NCBI GenBank assembly: GCA_964514175.1
Contig: CAZEPQ010000013.1
Span: 1 to 21,628 of the forward strand
From: HGM13006 sp964514175
GTDB taxonomy: Bacteria > Bacillota > Clostridia > Oscillospirales > Oscillospiraceae
Direction: 5' to 3'
DNA: 21,628 bases
Under the pieces are notes generated by a model. The model searched no databases, had not been told where the DNA came from, and was given only the letters and a program-made list of their open reading frames with translations. Positions 6,391-12,594 of the stretch are shown one piece after another (position 1 is the stretch's first letter; the number at the start of each line of letters is the position of its first letter). A program made the position numbers and the translations under genes.

Positions 6391-7311
6391 TTATATTGCG
6401 CCGAAGTTTTTGAGATAAATCATGTTCTGGACAGCAACGGTTCCTTTCCACCAGTTTTTGCTGATAGCCCATTCATTGGGGAAATCGCGCCAGCACCAGG
6501 TGATATTCCAGCTACCGTCATCACCTTGCGTACGCTTGATAAACTCACATTCGTACTCTGCAATTTCGCGGCTATCCTGATAGAAAACACTGTCCCTGTT
6601 ATTGAAAAACTGAGAGGGACGGCAGACATAGCCATTCTCCCATTTGACCTTGTCCTGGGTAATGCATTTCTGAACCAATTCACGAAGACGCTTCTCAAGG
6701 GCATTGAGATCAATAACGTCTTTCACCCCAGCAGCACGGCAATAATCCATCAGCCGGATATAGCACGCAATTCCGTGCATATCGTTGTTCTGGCTTTCAG
6801 ACATGATATCGTCATAAGCTTCCTTCGCAAGTCTGCATCCCAAAGCGTACAAATCACTGTCCTTGTCAGCATAACGGATCACAAAACCAATAAGGCAAGC
6901 GGAAGGGTTGTAATTTGTGTGACAGGTACTTACGCTTTCCGTATGCCACCACATGGCATGGGGATAATCGTTGTTGCTGAGTACGGTGTTATACCAGAAG
7001 TGACCGCTAAAATCTTGTCCGCTTGCCAAATACCTCAAAATCCCCTGAATGATGGGATGACTGGCATCTGTGAATTCGATCTCCCGGAGGATCTCGGTAG
7101 CAACCCATGTCTGGATGGGAGAGGAATTTGGATTCCAGGCATCTTCCTCCAAAGCATGACCAAATCCGCCATCCTCATTTTGATAACAGGACAGGGCGGT
7201 CAATACAGCTTCTTTGCTGCCATTTTCAAAATGATACTGCCATCTGGCAATATCCAGCGGTCTGGCATTGCGATATAGGAATCTGCGTGTTTTTTCATAC
7301 ATGGTATTCAT
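6391..7311 (-). CDS. Alpha/alpha-toroid (prenyltransferase/squalene-cyclase-like repeat) protein
   Basis: 306 residues; ATG 7311 with GGAGG seven bases upstream. Residues ~40-75 contain ALSCYQNEDGGFGHALEEDA followed by SSPIQTWVATEILREI, the QxxDGGFG-type repeat and helix pairs of terpene cyclase/prenyltransferase barrels. A second such unit lies near the C-terminus (QGDDGSWNITWCWRDFP). Aromatic and acidic residues are plentiful between them (HFWYNTVLSNNDYPHAMWWH). The DxDD motif of squalene-hopene cyclases is not seen, so cyclase activity is doubtful; these soluble barrel proteins may bind or modify a small molecule. The gene follows the GNAT gene by 40 nt on the same strand and shares its promoter and leader. 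No signal peptide. Confidence 0.7.
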   Translation of the reverse strand: MNTMYEKTRRFLYRNARPLDIARWQYHFENGSKEAVLTALSCYQNEDGGFGHALEEDAWNPNSSPIQTWVATEILREIEFTDASHPIIQGILRYLASGQDFSGHFWYNTVLSNNDYPHAMWWHTESVSTCHTNYNPSACLIGFVIRYADKDSDLYALGCRLAKEAYDDIMSESQNNDMHGIACYIRLMDYCRAAGVKDVIDLNALEKRLRELVQKCITQDKVKWENGYVCRPSQFFNNRDSVFYQDSREIAEYECEFIKRTQGDDGSWNITWCWRDFPNEWAISKNWWKGTVAVQNMIYLKNFGAI

Positions 7312-7351
7312 GGGGATTCCTCCGTTTCAGTGGCTGCAACGCCGCCTTAAA

Positions 7352-8272
7352 TTAGGTGCTTTTTATATATACCTTGCTCGGGTTTCCGCTTCGGTCACTG
7401 ACTGTCCGAATATGTGTGAAGCCAAACTTCTCATACAATCCGATATGGTCTGTGGTGAGCCAAACATATTCATAGCCCATTGCACCGGCGGCATTTCTGC
7501 CATGTTCCAACAGCAAGGAACAGAGCCGATGATTTCGATACTGCGGCATAATACAGAGAAATCCCAGCCATGGTTTTGGCGCATCCTCTATGACGATACA
7601 GTCCTCTTTTTCGGAGAGGGTCATAAATCCAATCAATTTGTCTCCTTGTATCAACATATAGATTTCCACAAAGGAGCCGAATGTCCGTTCCATACCTTCA
7701 GTAGATAATATTCCATGCAGGAAATGTCCTGCACGCCAATCGCAATCCCGTAGTTGTTCTCGCAGTTTTGGAGAAGGATCTTGTAGATAAGAAATAATCT
7801 CAAGGGGCTGAATAGCCTTTTTGTAGGTCATAACCTTTCTGTTCGGCTCATAATCGACCTGGCAAAATCCATTCTTTTCATAGCACTTTTGCGCCGGAGT
7901 ATTATCATAATCCGTATGCAGAAGTATTTTGTGGTAATTCCAGGACCCAAGAACTACCGAAATGATGTCCAATGCAATGGTTCCAATTCCTTGGCCATGA
8001 TACTGGGGATGAAGCACCAGTTCCTTGATCCATGCGGTTTTACCGTCCATCAGGCCATTGACCGAAAGCCAGCCAACAGGAACTTCGCCTAACCAAATGA
8101 TATAGTTTTCTTCATCTGGGTCAGACTCCCATTCTGCAAATGCAGCGTCCCAATCCTGAACTGTGGTTGCTCCCATATGGAGCGTTTGTCGGATTAGCGG
8201 TAAGTTCAATAGTTCCGACAAAAATGGGATATCCTTCTTCTCCATTGCTTTTAGTGTAATTCGAGTATTCAT
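7352..8272 (-). CDS. Two-domain GNAT acetyltransferase
   Basis: 306 residues, starting at ATG 8272 with GGAGG four bases upstream. Two GNAT folds are in tandem. The first (about 1-150) has the acetyl-CoA pyrophosphate loop VLHPQYHGQGIGTIALDII near residues 91-109 and CYEKNGF near 132. The second (about 160-306) has LCIMPQYRNHRLCSLLLEHG near 245-264 and LYEKFGF near 281. In the second loop the usual Q/RxxGxG/A glycines are replaced (RNHRLCS), so domain 2 may bind acetyl-CoA poorly. The substrate is unknown; GNATs include many antibiotic-modifying enzymes. The upstream leader peptide and the hairpin over the ribosome binding site are typical of inducible resistance genes, which is the main hint at such a role. 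First main gene of a two-gene operon. Confidence 0.85.
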   Translation of the reverse strand: MNTRITLKAMEKKDIPFLSELLNLPLIRQTLHMGATTVQDWDAAFAEWESDPDEENYIIWLGEVPVGWLSVNGLMDGKTAWIKELVLHPQYHGQGIGTIALDIISVVLGSWNYHKILLHTDYDNTPAQKCYEKNGFCQVDYEPNRKVMTYKKAIQPLEIISYLQDPSPKLREQLRDCDWRAGHFLHGILSTEGMERTFGSFVEIYMLIQGDKLIGFMTLSEKEDCIVIEDAPKPWLGFLCIMPQYRNHRLCSLLLEHGRNAAGAMGYEYVWLTTDHIGLYEKFGFTHIRTVSDRSGNPSKVYIKST

Positions 8273-8318
8273 AATACCTCCATGTAGCGGCGGAGGATTA
8301 CAGAGTTGTGACCCTCCT
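8273..8318 (-). promoter_or_regulatory. Candidate translational attenuator over the GNAT ribosome binding site
   Basis: In the transcript three segments lie in order. Segment 1 is GGAGG inside the leader peptide's two AGG arginine codons (8318-8313). Segment 2 is UCCUCC just after the leader stop (8297-8292). Segment 3 is GGAGG (8281-8277), the GNAT ribosome binding site. Segment 2 can pair with 1 or with 3 but not both. Pairing 2-3 (5 GC-rich pairs, 10-nt loop) would hide the GNAT start region. A ribosome finishing the leader at 8300-8298 would cover segment 2 and free segment 3. Short stems, so this is a proposal from sequence only. Confidence 0.55.
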
Positions 8319-8342
8319 AGGTGTGTAACGAATGCGTTTCAT
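8298..8342 (-). CDS. 14-codon leader peptide MKRIRYTPRRVTTL
   Basis: ATG at 8342-8340 follows AAAGGAG (8359-8353) with a 10-nt spacing and ends with TAA at 8300-8298, 25 nt before the GNAT start. It is strongly basic. It contains R-I-R at residues 3-5, matching the Arg/Lys-x-Arg/Lys pattern known to stall ribosomes in the presence of macrolides. It also has two consecutive AGG codons (residues 9-10) that read as an internal Shine-Dalgarno sequence and base-pair with the segment after the stop. This layout is like leaders of erm or cat genes. Drug response and peptide synthesis are inferred, not shown. Confidence 0.6.
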   Translation of the reverse strand: MKRIRYTPRRVTTL

Positions 8343-8376
8343 AGCACATCAACTCCTTTCTAAGCTCGATGACCTT

Positions 8377-8405
8377 ATTTTACCACAAGGTGGTTCATAA
8401 TTCAA
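8377..8405 (-). promoter_or_regulatory. Sigma-A promoter for the leader-GNAT-toroid operon
   Basis: On the - strand TTGAAT (8405-8400), 17-nt spacer, TAAAAT (8382-8377). Transcription should begin near 8370, leaving about 98 nt before the GNAT start, enough for the leader peptide and the alternative stems. Confidence 0.75.
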
Positions 8406-8426
8406 TAAAACAGCAGTTTAACAAAA

Positions 8427-8621
8427 GTGCCTTATTGCGCAGATGAGGGTGAAATAGACAATCTTCTCCGTAAATCTTTGTCTGATCTGCACCCGGAGCA
8501 GAGGGTTGACTTCTGCCCCCTTCAGAGCTATCATGTGACTCCCACTGGAAAAGTGTCGGAAATGATGGAACCGATCATATTTGCCACAACAGGCCGACAC
8601 TGCCCCAGAACCGGGAAATGA
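8427..8621 (+). CDS. Doubtful small ORF, possibly a gene remnant
   Basis: 64 codons from a GTG at 8427 that has no ribosome binding site; the frame is open only from 8409, right after a TAA. The product (MPYCADEGEIDNLLRKSLSD at its start, FATTGRHCPRTGK at its end) has three cysteines and no motif I know. It lies on the same strand as the TnpW-like gene, 71 nt before it. It may be the tail of a gene cut by arrival of the GNAT operon on its left, or no gene at all. Confidence 0.25.
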   Translation: MPYCADEGEIDNLLRKSLSDLHPEQRVDFCPLQSYHVTPTGKVSEMMEPIIFATTGRHCPRTGK

Positions 8622-8692
8622 GACCGGGAGTCGCATCACGATCCGCAAATTGAGAAAAGGCCACAAACGGCCACAGACCGCGAAATAAGGAG

Positions 8693-8854
8693 GTGAGCAA
8701 AACCACCCAGCGTTACGATGTTGTAGAGCGAATACAGATCTCCCATGGTCAGGAGATCAAAGTACGATCCTTCTTCCCGAAGGATGCAACACATACCGCC
8801 GAGGAGAAACTGAAAAGTCTGATCGATATGGAAATGAAAAAGAAATTGGCTTAA
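8693..8854 (+). CDS. Small TnpW-like protein upstream of the recombinase
   Basis: A 53-codon frame ending with TAA at 8852-8854. It reads VSKTTQRYDVVERIQISHGQ, then EIKVRSFFPKDATHTAEEKL, then KSLIDMEMKKKLA. A strand-rich first half, an FF segment and a final T-x-E-E-K-L-x-x-L-I helix are what TnpW-type proteins of Tn4451-like elements look like. They sit immediately before the TnpX-type recombinase, as here (76 nt). Their role is unclear. The GTG at 8693 lies inside a perfect 10-nt Shine-Dalgarno sequence (AAGGAGGTGA, 8687-8696), so it can hardly be served by it. No ATG, GTG or TTG follows at the normal distance. The true start is unresolved, or the start codon has been lost. Confidence 0.6.
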   Translation: MSKTTQRYDVVERIQISHGQEIKVRSFFPKDATHTAEEKLKSLIDMEMKKKLA

Positions 8855-8861
8855 ATAAGAC

Positions 8862-8890
8862 TTTACAATATAGGCACGAAGAGTTAACAT
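8862..8890 (+). promoter_or_regulatory. Possible promoter of the recombinase gene
   Basis: TTTACA (8862-8867), 17-nt spacer, TAACAT (8885-8890), about 40 nt before the recombinase ATG. The -10 box is weak, as is common for recombinase genes kept at low expression, but the match could be chance. Confidence 0.35.
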
Positions 8891-8930
8891 ACGAAAAACT
8901 CCCAAGCGGTTTGACGGAAAAGGAGGATTT

Positions 8931-10568
8931 ATGACAAAGTCAAACCATAAGAAAACCGCCCTGTACTGCCGTCTCAGTCAGGACGACGGCAATCAGGGCG
9001 ATTCCAACAGCATACAGAATCAGAAGGCGATCCTGATGCAGTATGCAAAAGATCATGGATTTCAGAATCCGGAATTCTATGTGGACGATGGATACTCCGG
9101 GGCGAATTTCAATCGCCCCGATTTCCAGCGGATGATCACGGATATGGAAAACGGTGAGATCTCCACCATCATCACCAAAGACCTGTCCAGACTGGGCAGA
9201 AACCAATTACATACAGGCTTGTACATTGAGGAACGCTTCCCCCAGTTCGGTGTCCGGTATATTGCCATCAACGATGGTGTGGATACGGATTCTTCTGAAA
9301 GTAATGACCTGATGCCATTTAAGAATCTGTTCAATGAATGGTATGTCAGAGACTCCAGCCGGAAGGTTCGGGCAGTTCTGAAAGCCAAAGCAGAACGTGG
9401 AGAAAGGGTTGCCTGTCGGGCTCCATACGGATACATGAAAGATCCCATGAACAAGGGCAAGCTACTGGTGGATGATGAAGCGGCTGCCGTAGTGAAACGG
9501 ATATTCTCCATGTGTGCATCCGGTCTTGGACCATCTCAGATTGCCAGAACTCTGACTGAAGAGAATATTCTATGTCCTGCCATGTATGGCTTCCGAAAAA
9601 ACGGTGTGAAACATTCTTGTCTGGATTTTCAGTATCCCACACTCTGGTCTCAGGATACTGTTATATTCATGCTGGAGAATGAGGTCTATATTGGTAATAC
9701 CATCAATATGATGCGATCCACCCGTTCCTATAAGGATAAGCGCAGAACAAAACATCCCCGTGAGGAGTGCATTGTCCATGAGAATACCCATGAGGCCATC
9801 ATTGATCGAGAGACCTGGGAAATCGTCCAAAGGATCCGACAGAACAAACGTCGTCGAACCAAGACCTATGAAAAAAGCATATTTGCAGGCTTGCTGAAAT
9901 GTGCTGATTGCGGTAAGAATCTCACCTTCCACAGAGGGAAAAATAACGCCTGCCAGAACAGTTTTACCTGCAGCTCCGCACGACAGAAGAAAGGCAATCC
10001 CTGTACCGGTCACTTCATCCGGGAGTGTGTTCTGGAAGATGTGGTTCTGGAAGATATCCGTCAGGTAACGGAATATGCCAGAGAGCATAGCGAAGCATTT
10101 GCGGATTATATCCGGCAGAAGCAATACGCTGAAATCAACGGCGAAAAAGCAGTTCTGGAAGCCGAGCTGCTGTCCATGAGGAATCGAATGAAGGAACTGG
10201 ATGCAATATTCATGAGATTGTATGAGGATAGTGTTATGAACCGGATTACCACCCAGCAGTTTCAAAGACTGTCCGCATCCTACACGGAGGAACAGGCAAA
10301 ACTGGAATCCGAGATTCCGAAAAAGGAAGCTCAACTTAGGGAATCCAATCATGTAGATTCCGGTGCGGAAGTCTTCATCCACAAAGCGAAACGTTATACC
10401 GACATCACGGAACTTACAACCGAAATCCTGCAGCTGTTTATTGAGAAGATCGTGGTTCACGAGAAAGAACATCGTGGCAGCCGATATTCTCCACAGACAA
10501 TCGAAATCTACTACAATGGAATCGGTTGCATCGGAGAAACAACATCAGTTCAAAACAAATCTGCATAA
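8931..10568 (+). CDS. Large serine recombinase (TnpX-like)
   Basis: 545 residues; ATG 8931 with AAAGGAGG four bases upstream. The resolvase domain (1-~160) has the catalytic serine at residue 16 in ALYCRLSQDDG. It also shows DDGYSGANFNRPDFQRM and TIITKDLSRLGRNQLHTG, with the arginines that support the phosphoserine step. The recombinase domain follows (APYGYMKDP near 162; VKRIFSMCASGLGPSQIARTL). Next is a zinc ribbon near 320-362 (CADCGKNLTF, then two further cysteines in FTCSSARQKKGNPCTGHF), a coiled coil (~400-475) and a DUF4368-type end (LLQLFIEKIVVHEKEH-like: ILQLFIEKIVVHEKEH). Length and order are normal for the family, with no lesion seen. It should excise and insert the element through a circular intermediate. 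It is the last gene before the hydrogenase operon, so it marks one end of the element. Confidence 0.95.
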   Translation: MTKSNHKKTALYCRLSQDDGNQGDSNSIQNQKAILMQYAKDHGFQNPEFYVDDGYSGANFNRPDFQRMITDMENGEISTIITKDLSRLGRNQLHTGLYIEERFPQFGVRYIAINDGVDTDSSESNDLMPFKNLFNEWYVRDSSRKVRAVLKAKAERGERVACRAPYGYMKDPMNKGKLLVDDEAAAVVKRIFSMCASGLGPSQIARTLTEENILCPAMYGFRKNGVKHSCLDFQYPTLWSQDTVIFMLENEVYIGNTINMMRSTRSYKDKRRTKHPREECIVHENTHEAIIDRETWEIVQRIRQNKRRRTKTYEKSIFAGLLKCADCGKNLTFHRGKNNACQNSFTCSSARQKKGNPCTGHFIRECVLEDVVLEDIRQVTEYAREHSEAFADYIRQKQYAEINGEKAVLEAELLSMRNRMKELDAIFMRLYEDSVMNRITTQQFQRLSASYTEEQAKLESEIPKKEAQLRESNHVDSGAEVFIHKAKRYTDITELTTEILQLFIEKIVVHEKEHRGSRYSPQTIEIYYNGIGCIGETTSVQNKSA

Positions 10569-10574
10569 ACGCAA

Positions 10575-10599
10575 ATCCCGGCAGGACAATCCTGCCGGG
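10575..10599. terminator. Hairpin after the recombinase gene
   Basis: Perfect 11-bp arms TCCCGGCAGGA (10575-10585) and complement (10589-10599) with a 3-nt loop, seven bases after the recombinase stop. It is followed by AATAAAG, not a T-run. It probably ends the recombinase transcript. Confidence 0.6.
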
Positions 10600-10779
10600 A
10601 AATAAAGAAGAATTTAGATACCCTTATGTGGGGTGTGCCAATTCTTGCCCCTACGCACAAATGGGATAATTCTGGGAGTAGGCCTCCTGTTATCACACCG
10701 GTTCGTTATCACTGACAGTCTCTTGTGATCCTACTACCTCCCGCCCATGGAAAATTCGGAAACCAAAAGCATAAAATGC
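10600..10779. other. Spacer expected to hold the right end (att site) of the mobile element
   Basis: No gene is seen between the recombinase and the hydrogenase terminator. Visible structure is slight: GGGG/CCCC arms with flanking TGTG/CACA (about 10627-10659), AGTAGG at 10677-10682 complementary to CCTACT at 10730-10735, and GTTATCAC twice (within 10689-10712). Large serine recombinase elements end close to the recombinase gene, often at a GA dinucleotide. The exact junction cannot be placed without an empty-site relative. Confidence 0.4.
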
Positions 10780-10803
10780 GACGCCCCACGTTTGTGAGGC
10801 GTC
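10780..10803 (-). terminator. Intrinsic terminator of the hydrogenase operon
   Basis: 10-bp stem with one G-U pair (GACGCCTCAC / GTGGGGCGTC on the - strand), 4-nt loop, 9 nt after the hydA stop, followed by GCATTTTATGCTTTT. Confidence 0.8.
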
Positions 10804-10812
10804 CTTAAAAAG

Positions 10813-12594
10813 TTATCTTCTGATCACATATACATCGTCATCATAATTCAGAGCCTTCGGCATCTCCCAACCGTTATGGTCGGTGTGCAGCAGCTCATGG
10901 GAAATATGACCGCAGGGCTCACCTAGGTACTCTGTATACAGCGCCTGAACCTCCGGGTTCTCATGGGAGAACCGCATAGGGTTCTTTGCGTCGTAGGCAT
11001 ATAGCACCTGTCCGCGCCGCTCTGCCCATTCCTCGTTGTAATGGATGGGCTGACCGCCGCCGCCTACACAGCCGCCGGGACAGGCCATAACCTCCACAAA
11101 ATCGTAGGAGACCTCTCCACGGCGCAGGGCACGGATCAGCTTTCTGGCATTGCCCAGGCCGCTGACCACAGCGGTACGAACCTTCACGCCTGCCACATCA
11201 TACTCGGCTTCCTTCCAGCCATCCACACCACGGGTGCCCAGGAAGCTCTTATCTGGGTCGGGATTCTCGCCGGTAAGAATGTAAGTACAGGTACGGAGGG
11301 CTGCCTCCATAACACCGCCGGTGGCACCGAAGATCACTGCAGCACCGGTTCCGGTTCCCAAGGGGGAATCGAAATCCGTCTCAGGCAGCATGGGGATGTC
11401 GATCTGGTCCGCACTGATCATGCGGCACATTTCTCTGGTAGTCAAGGAGTAATCCACATCCTTGCCCAATCCCGCATCGTTGATATTGGGAATATCCAGC
11501 TCTGCCTTCTTTGCCAGACAGGGCATAATGGAAACGCAGACGATATTCTTGGGGTCCACGCCGATCTTTTTTGCAAAATAGGTCTTTGTCACTGCACCAA
11601 ACATCTGCTGGGGGGATTTACAGGTGGAAAGCTCCTGCACCATGTCTGGATACTGGGACTTGAGGAACCGCACCCAACCGGGGCAGCAGGATGTAAACAT
11701 GGGGTATTTATGCTCCTTGCCATCCTGCATCCGCTGGAGGAACTCAGTGCCCTCCTCCATAATGGTCAAATCCGCGGTGAAATTGGTATCAAACACATAA
11801 TCCACGCCAATGCGCTTCAGCGCAGTTACCAAACGCTTCTCGGTGGCGACTTCTGGAGAAATTCCGAACCGCTCTCCCCATGCGGTACGAACCGCGGGAG
11901 CGACCTGTGCCACAACGATCTTGTTGGGATCGTTCAGGGCTCCATTGAGTCCAAAGAGGGCCTTTGTATCATCCCGGACATGCAGCGCCGCCACGGGACA
12001 GTGGGTAATGCACTGCCCGCACAGGGCACAGTCCGCATTACGGATATTTCTTGCCCCGGAAACGCCCACAGTGGTATGGGAGCCGGTTCCCACCATATCC
12101 CAGACACCTAGGGTCTGGACCTTTTCGCAGAAGGAGACGCACCGCATACATTTGATGCACTTGCTCTCATTCCGAATCAGGGGGAAGCTATAGTCCCAAT
12201 CATCCTCCGGGAACTCATGACGATAATTCATGGTGTCATCCATATTGATGGAATGGGCCACCTTTTTCAGTTGGCAGGAAACATCCCGGTTACAGGTGGG
12301 ACAGTTGGTGCGGTGCTGGGACAGGATCAACTCAATGTTGGTACGTCTTGCCTCACGGACCTTCTGGGAGTTAGTACGGATGGCCATACCCTCCACACAC
12401 TTATTATTGCAGGCGGTGATCAGGTGATCCGCACCCTCCAGTTCTACCACGCAGACACGACATGCACCGATCTCGTTGACATCCTTCAAAAAGCACAGGG
12501 TGGGCACAGGACATCCGGCCAGCTTTGTGGCCTCCAGAATGGTTCCGCCCTCCGGCACAGATATGGGTCTTCCGTTGACTGTTACATTTACCAT
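10813..12594 (-). CDS. hydA: [FeFe]-hydrogenase catalytic subunit
   Basis: 593 residues; ATG 12594. N-terminal [2Fe-2S] ferredoxin domain with C34, C45, C48 and C62. It is followed by the His/Cys cluster motif HRTNCPTCNRDVSCQLKK near 93-110, then two [4Fe-4S] motifs (CIKCMRCVSFCEK near 145 and CALCGQCITHCP near 190). The H-cluster domain has all three signatures: TSCCPGWVRF (L1), MPCLAKKAE (L2) and EVMACPGGCVGGGGQP (L3). This is the M3-type modular enzyme that reversibly forms H2 from protons, with electrons from ferredoxin and/or a pyridine-nucleotide partner. The start overlaps the stop of the upstream flavoprotein gene by 7 nt (ATGGTAA), so the two are coupled and probably one complex. Cytoplasmic; no Tat signal. 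All cluster ligands seen are intact. Confidence 0.97.
   Translation of the reverse strand: MVNVTVNGRPISVPEGGTILEATKLAGCPVPTLCFLKDVNEIGACRVCVVELEGADHLITACNNKCVEGMAIRTNSQKVREARRTNIELILSQHRTNCPTCNRDVSCQLKKVAHSINMDDTMNYRHEFPEDDWDYSFPLIRNESKCIKCMRCVSFCEKVQTLGVWDMVGTGSHTTVGVSGARNIRNADCALCGQCITHCPVAALHVRDDTKALFGLNGALNDPNKIVVAQVAPAVRTAWGERFGISPEVATEKRLVTALKRIGVDYVFDTNFTADLTIMEEGTEFLQRMQDGKEHKYPMFTSCCPGWVRFLKSQYPDMVQELSTCKSPQQMFGAVTKTYFAKKIGVDPKNIVCVSIMPCLAKKAELDIPNINDAGLGKDVDYSLTTREMCRMISADQIDIPMLPETDFDSPLGTGTGAAVIFGATGGVMEAALRTCTYILTGENPDPDKSFLGTRGVDGWKEAEYDVAGVKVRTAVVSGLGNARKLIRALRRGEVSYDFVEVMACPGGCVGGGGQPIHYNEEWAERRGQVLYAYDAKNPMRFSHENPEVQALYTEYLGEPCGHISHELLHTDHNGWEMPKALNYDDDVYVIRR

Noticed and set aside
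6376..7278. 300-codon + strand frame opposite the toroid gene
   Set aside because: It is a shadow of the - strand gene: no ribosome binding site or promoter, while the - strand frame has both and a recognisable fold.
9570..10472. 300-codon - strand frame opposite the serine recombinase
   Set aside because: The + strand frame has all recombinase motifs; the antisense product is cysteine- and phenylalanine-rich without a motif.
11041..12111. 356-codon + strand frame opposite hydA (rich in H, G, T)
   Set aside because: Antisense shadow of a gene whose cluster ligands are all intact; no start signals.
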